DNA of 64,000 nt from Amorphochlora amoebiformis (Eukaryota > Cercozoa > Chlorarachniophyceae): NCBI GenBank assembly GCA_054601695.1, contig BAAHQB010000071.1, forward strand, positions 558,001 through 622,000, in the 5' to 3' direction. Numbering within the stretch: the stretch's first letter is position 1; each line of letters begins with the position of its first letter. The notes beneath the pieces were generated by a model, which was not told where the DNA came from, searched no databases, and saw nothing but the letters and a program-made list of their open reading frames with translations. Shown here piece by piece: positions 63,819 to 64,000 of the stretch. A program made the position numbers and the translations under genes.

Positions 63819-64000
63819 TATATAAATATATATATATATATTATATATACACACACATTTTTACACATATGTATAACTCTGTATTTGTACATACGTATAG
63901 ATGTAAAATATATATCGATAATGTGTGTGTATAAATTATATCTATGTATCTATTTACTCTATGCATATTATATGTACTTGTACATATATACATGTATATA

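Overview
This is a eukaryotic nuclear window. The genes are split into many small exons (about 26-150 nt; one of 944 nt) with GT-AG introns. Introns come in two classes: compact ones, mostly about 40-110 nt, and long ones swollen with (TA)n arrays, TC/GA arrays, minisatellites and (TTAGGG)n blocks. Almost all long open frames in the TA and TTAGGG tracts (poly Ile-Tyr, Arg-Val, Gly-Leu) are repeat artefacts. The real genes were recovered here by joining splice-bounded exon islands with consistent phase. The organism looks like a protist or alga. An AP-4 sigma gene, a TOP3B-type topoisomerase and a gene whose product may carry a signal peptide plus a second lumen-type hydrophobic segment would fit an alga with a complex plastid, but the lineage is not determined.

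Layout: 572-3774 (-) start of a NAT10/Kre33-like RNA acetyltransferase running off the left edge; 3898-13119 (+) presequence-bearing protein with a second hydrophobic segment; 13533-28125 (-) membrane-anchored short-chain dehydrogenase (SDR), 16 exons; 28298-29964 (+) 168-residue protein; 30158-32746 (+) three-finger C2H2 protein; 33848-34023 (+) 3' end of an unidentified gene; 35619-59214 (-) TOP3B-type topoisomerase, 50 exons, with a long N-terminal RG-rich/RanBP2-finger extension; 59919-62038 (+) AP-4 sigma subunit; 62507-63722 (-) acidic-tailed protein running off the right edge. Divergent pairs share 100-700 bp promoters. The three convergent junctions (13.1-13.5, 34.0-35.6 and 62.0-62.5 kb) all hold non-repetitive DNA rich in CTAG, ACTAG or GTAC words.

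The most unusual observation is that introns repeatedly contain degraded copies ('echoes') of the exon next to them, usually one exon edge with its splice site, embedded in TA arrays. I see this in at least four genes. In the SDR gene an intron holds about 14 tandem echoes of the 3' edge of the catalytic exon. This suggests that TA-array growth in this genome copies exon boundaries. The splice models come from reading alone; transcript data would test them.
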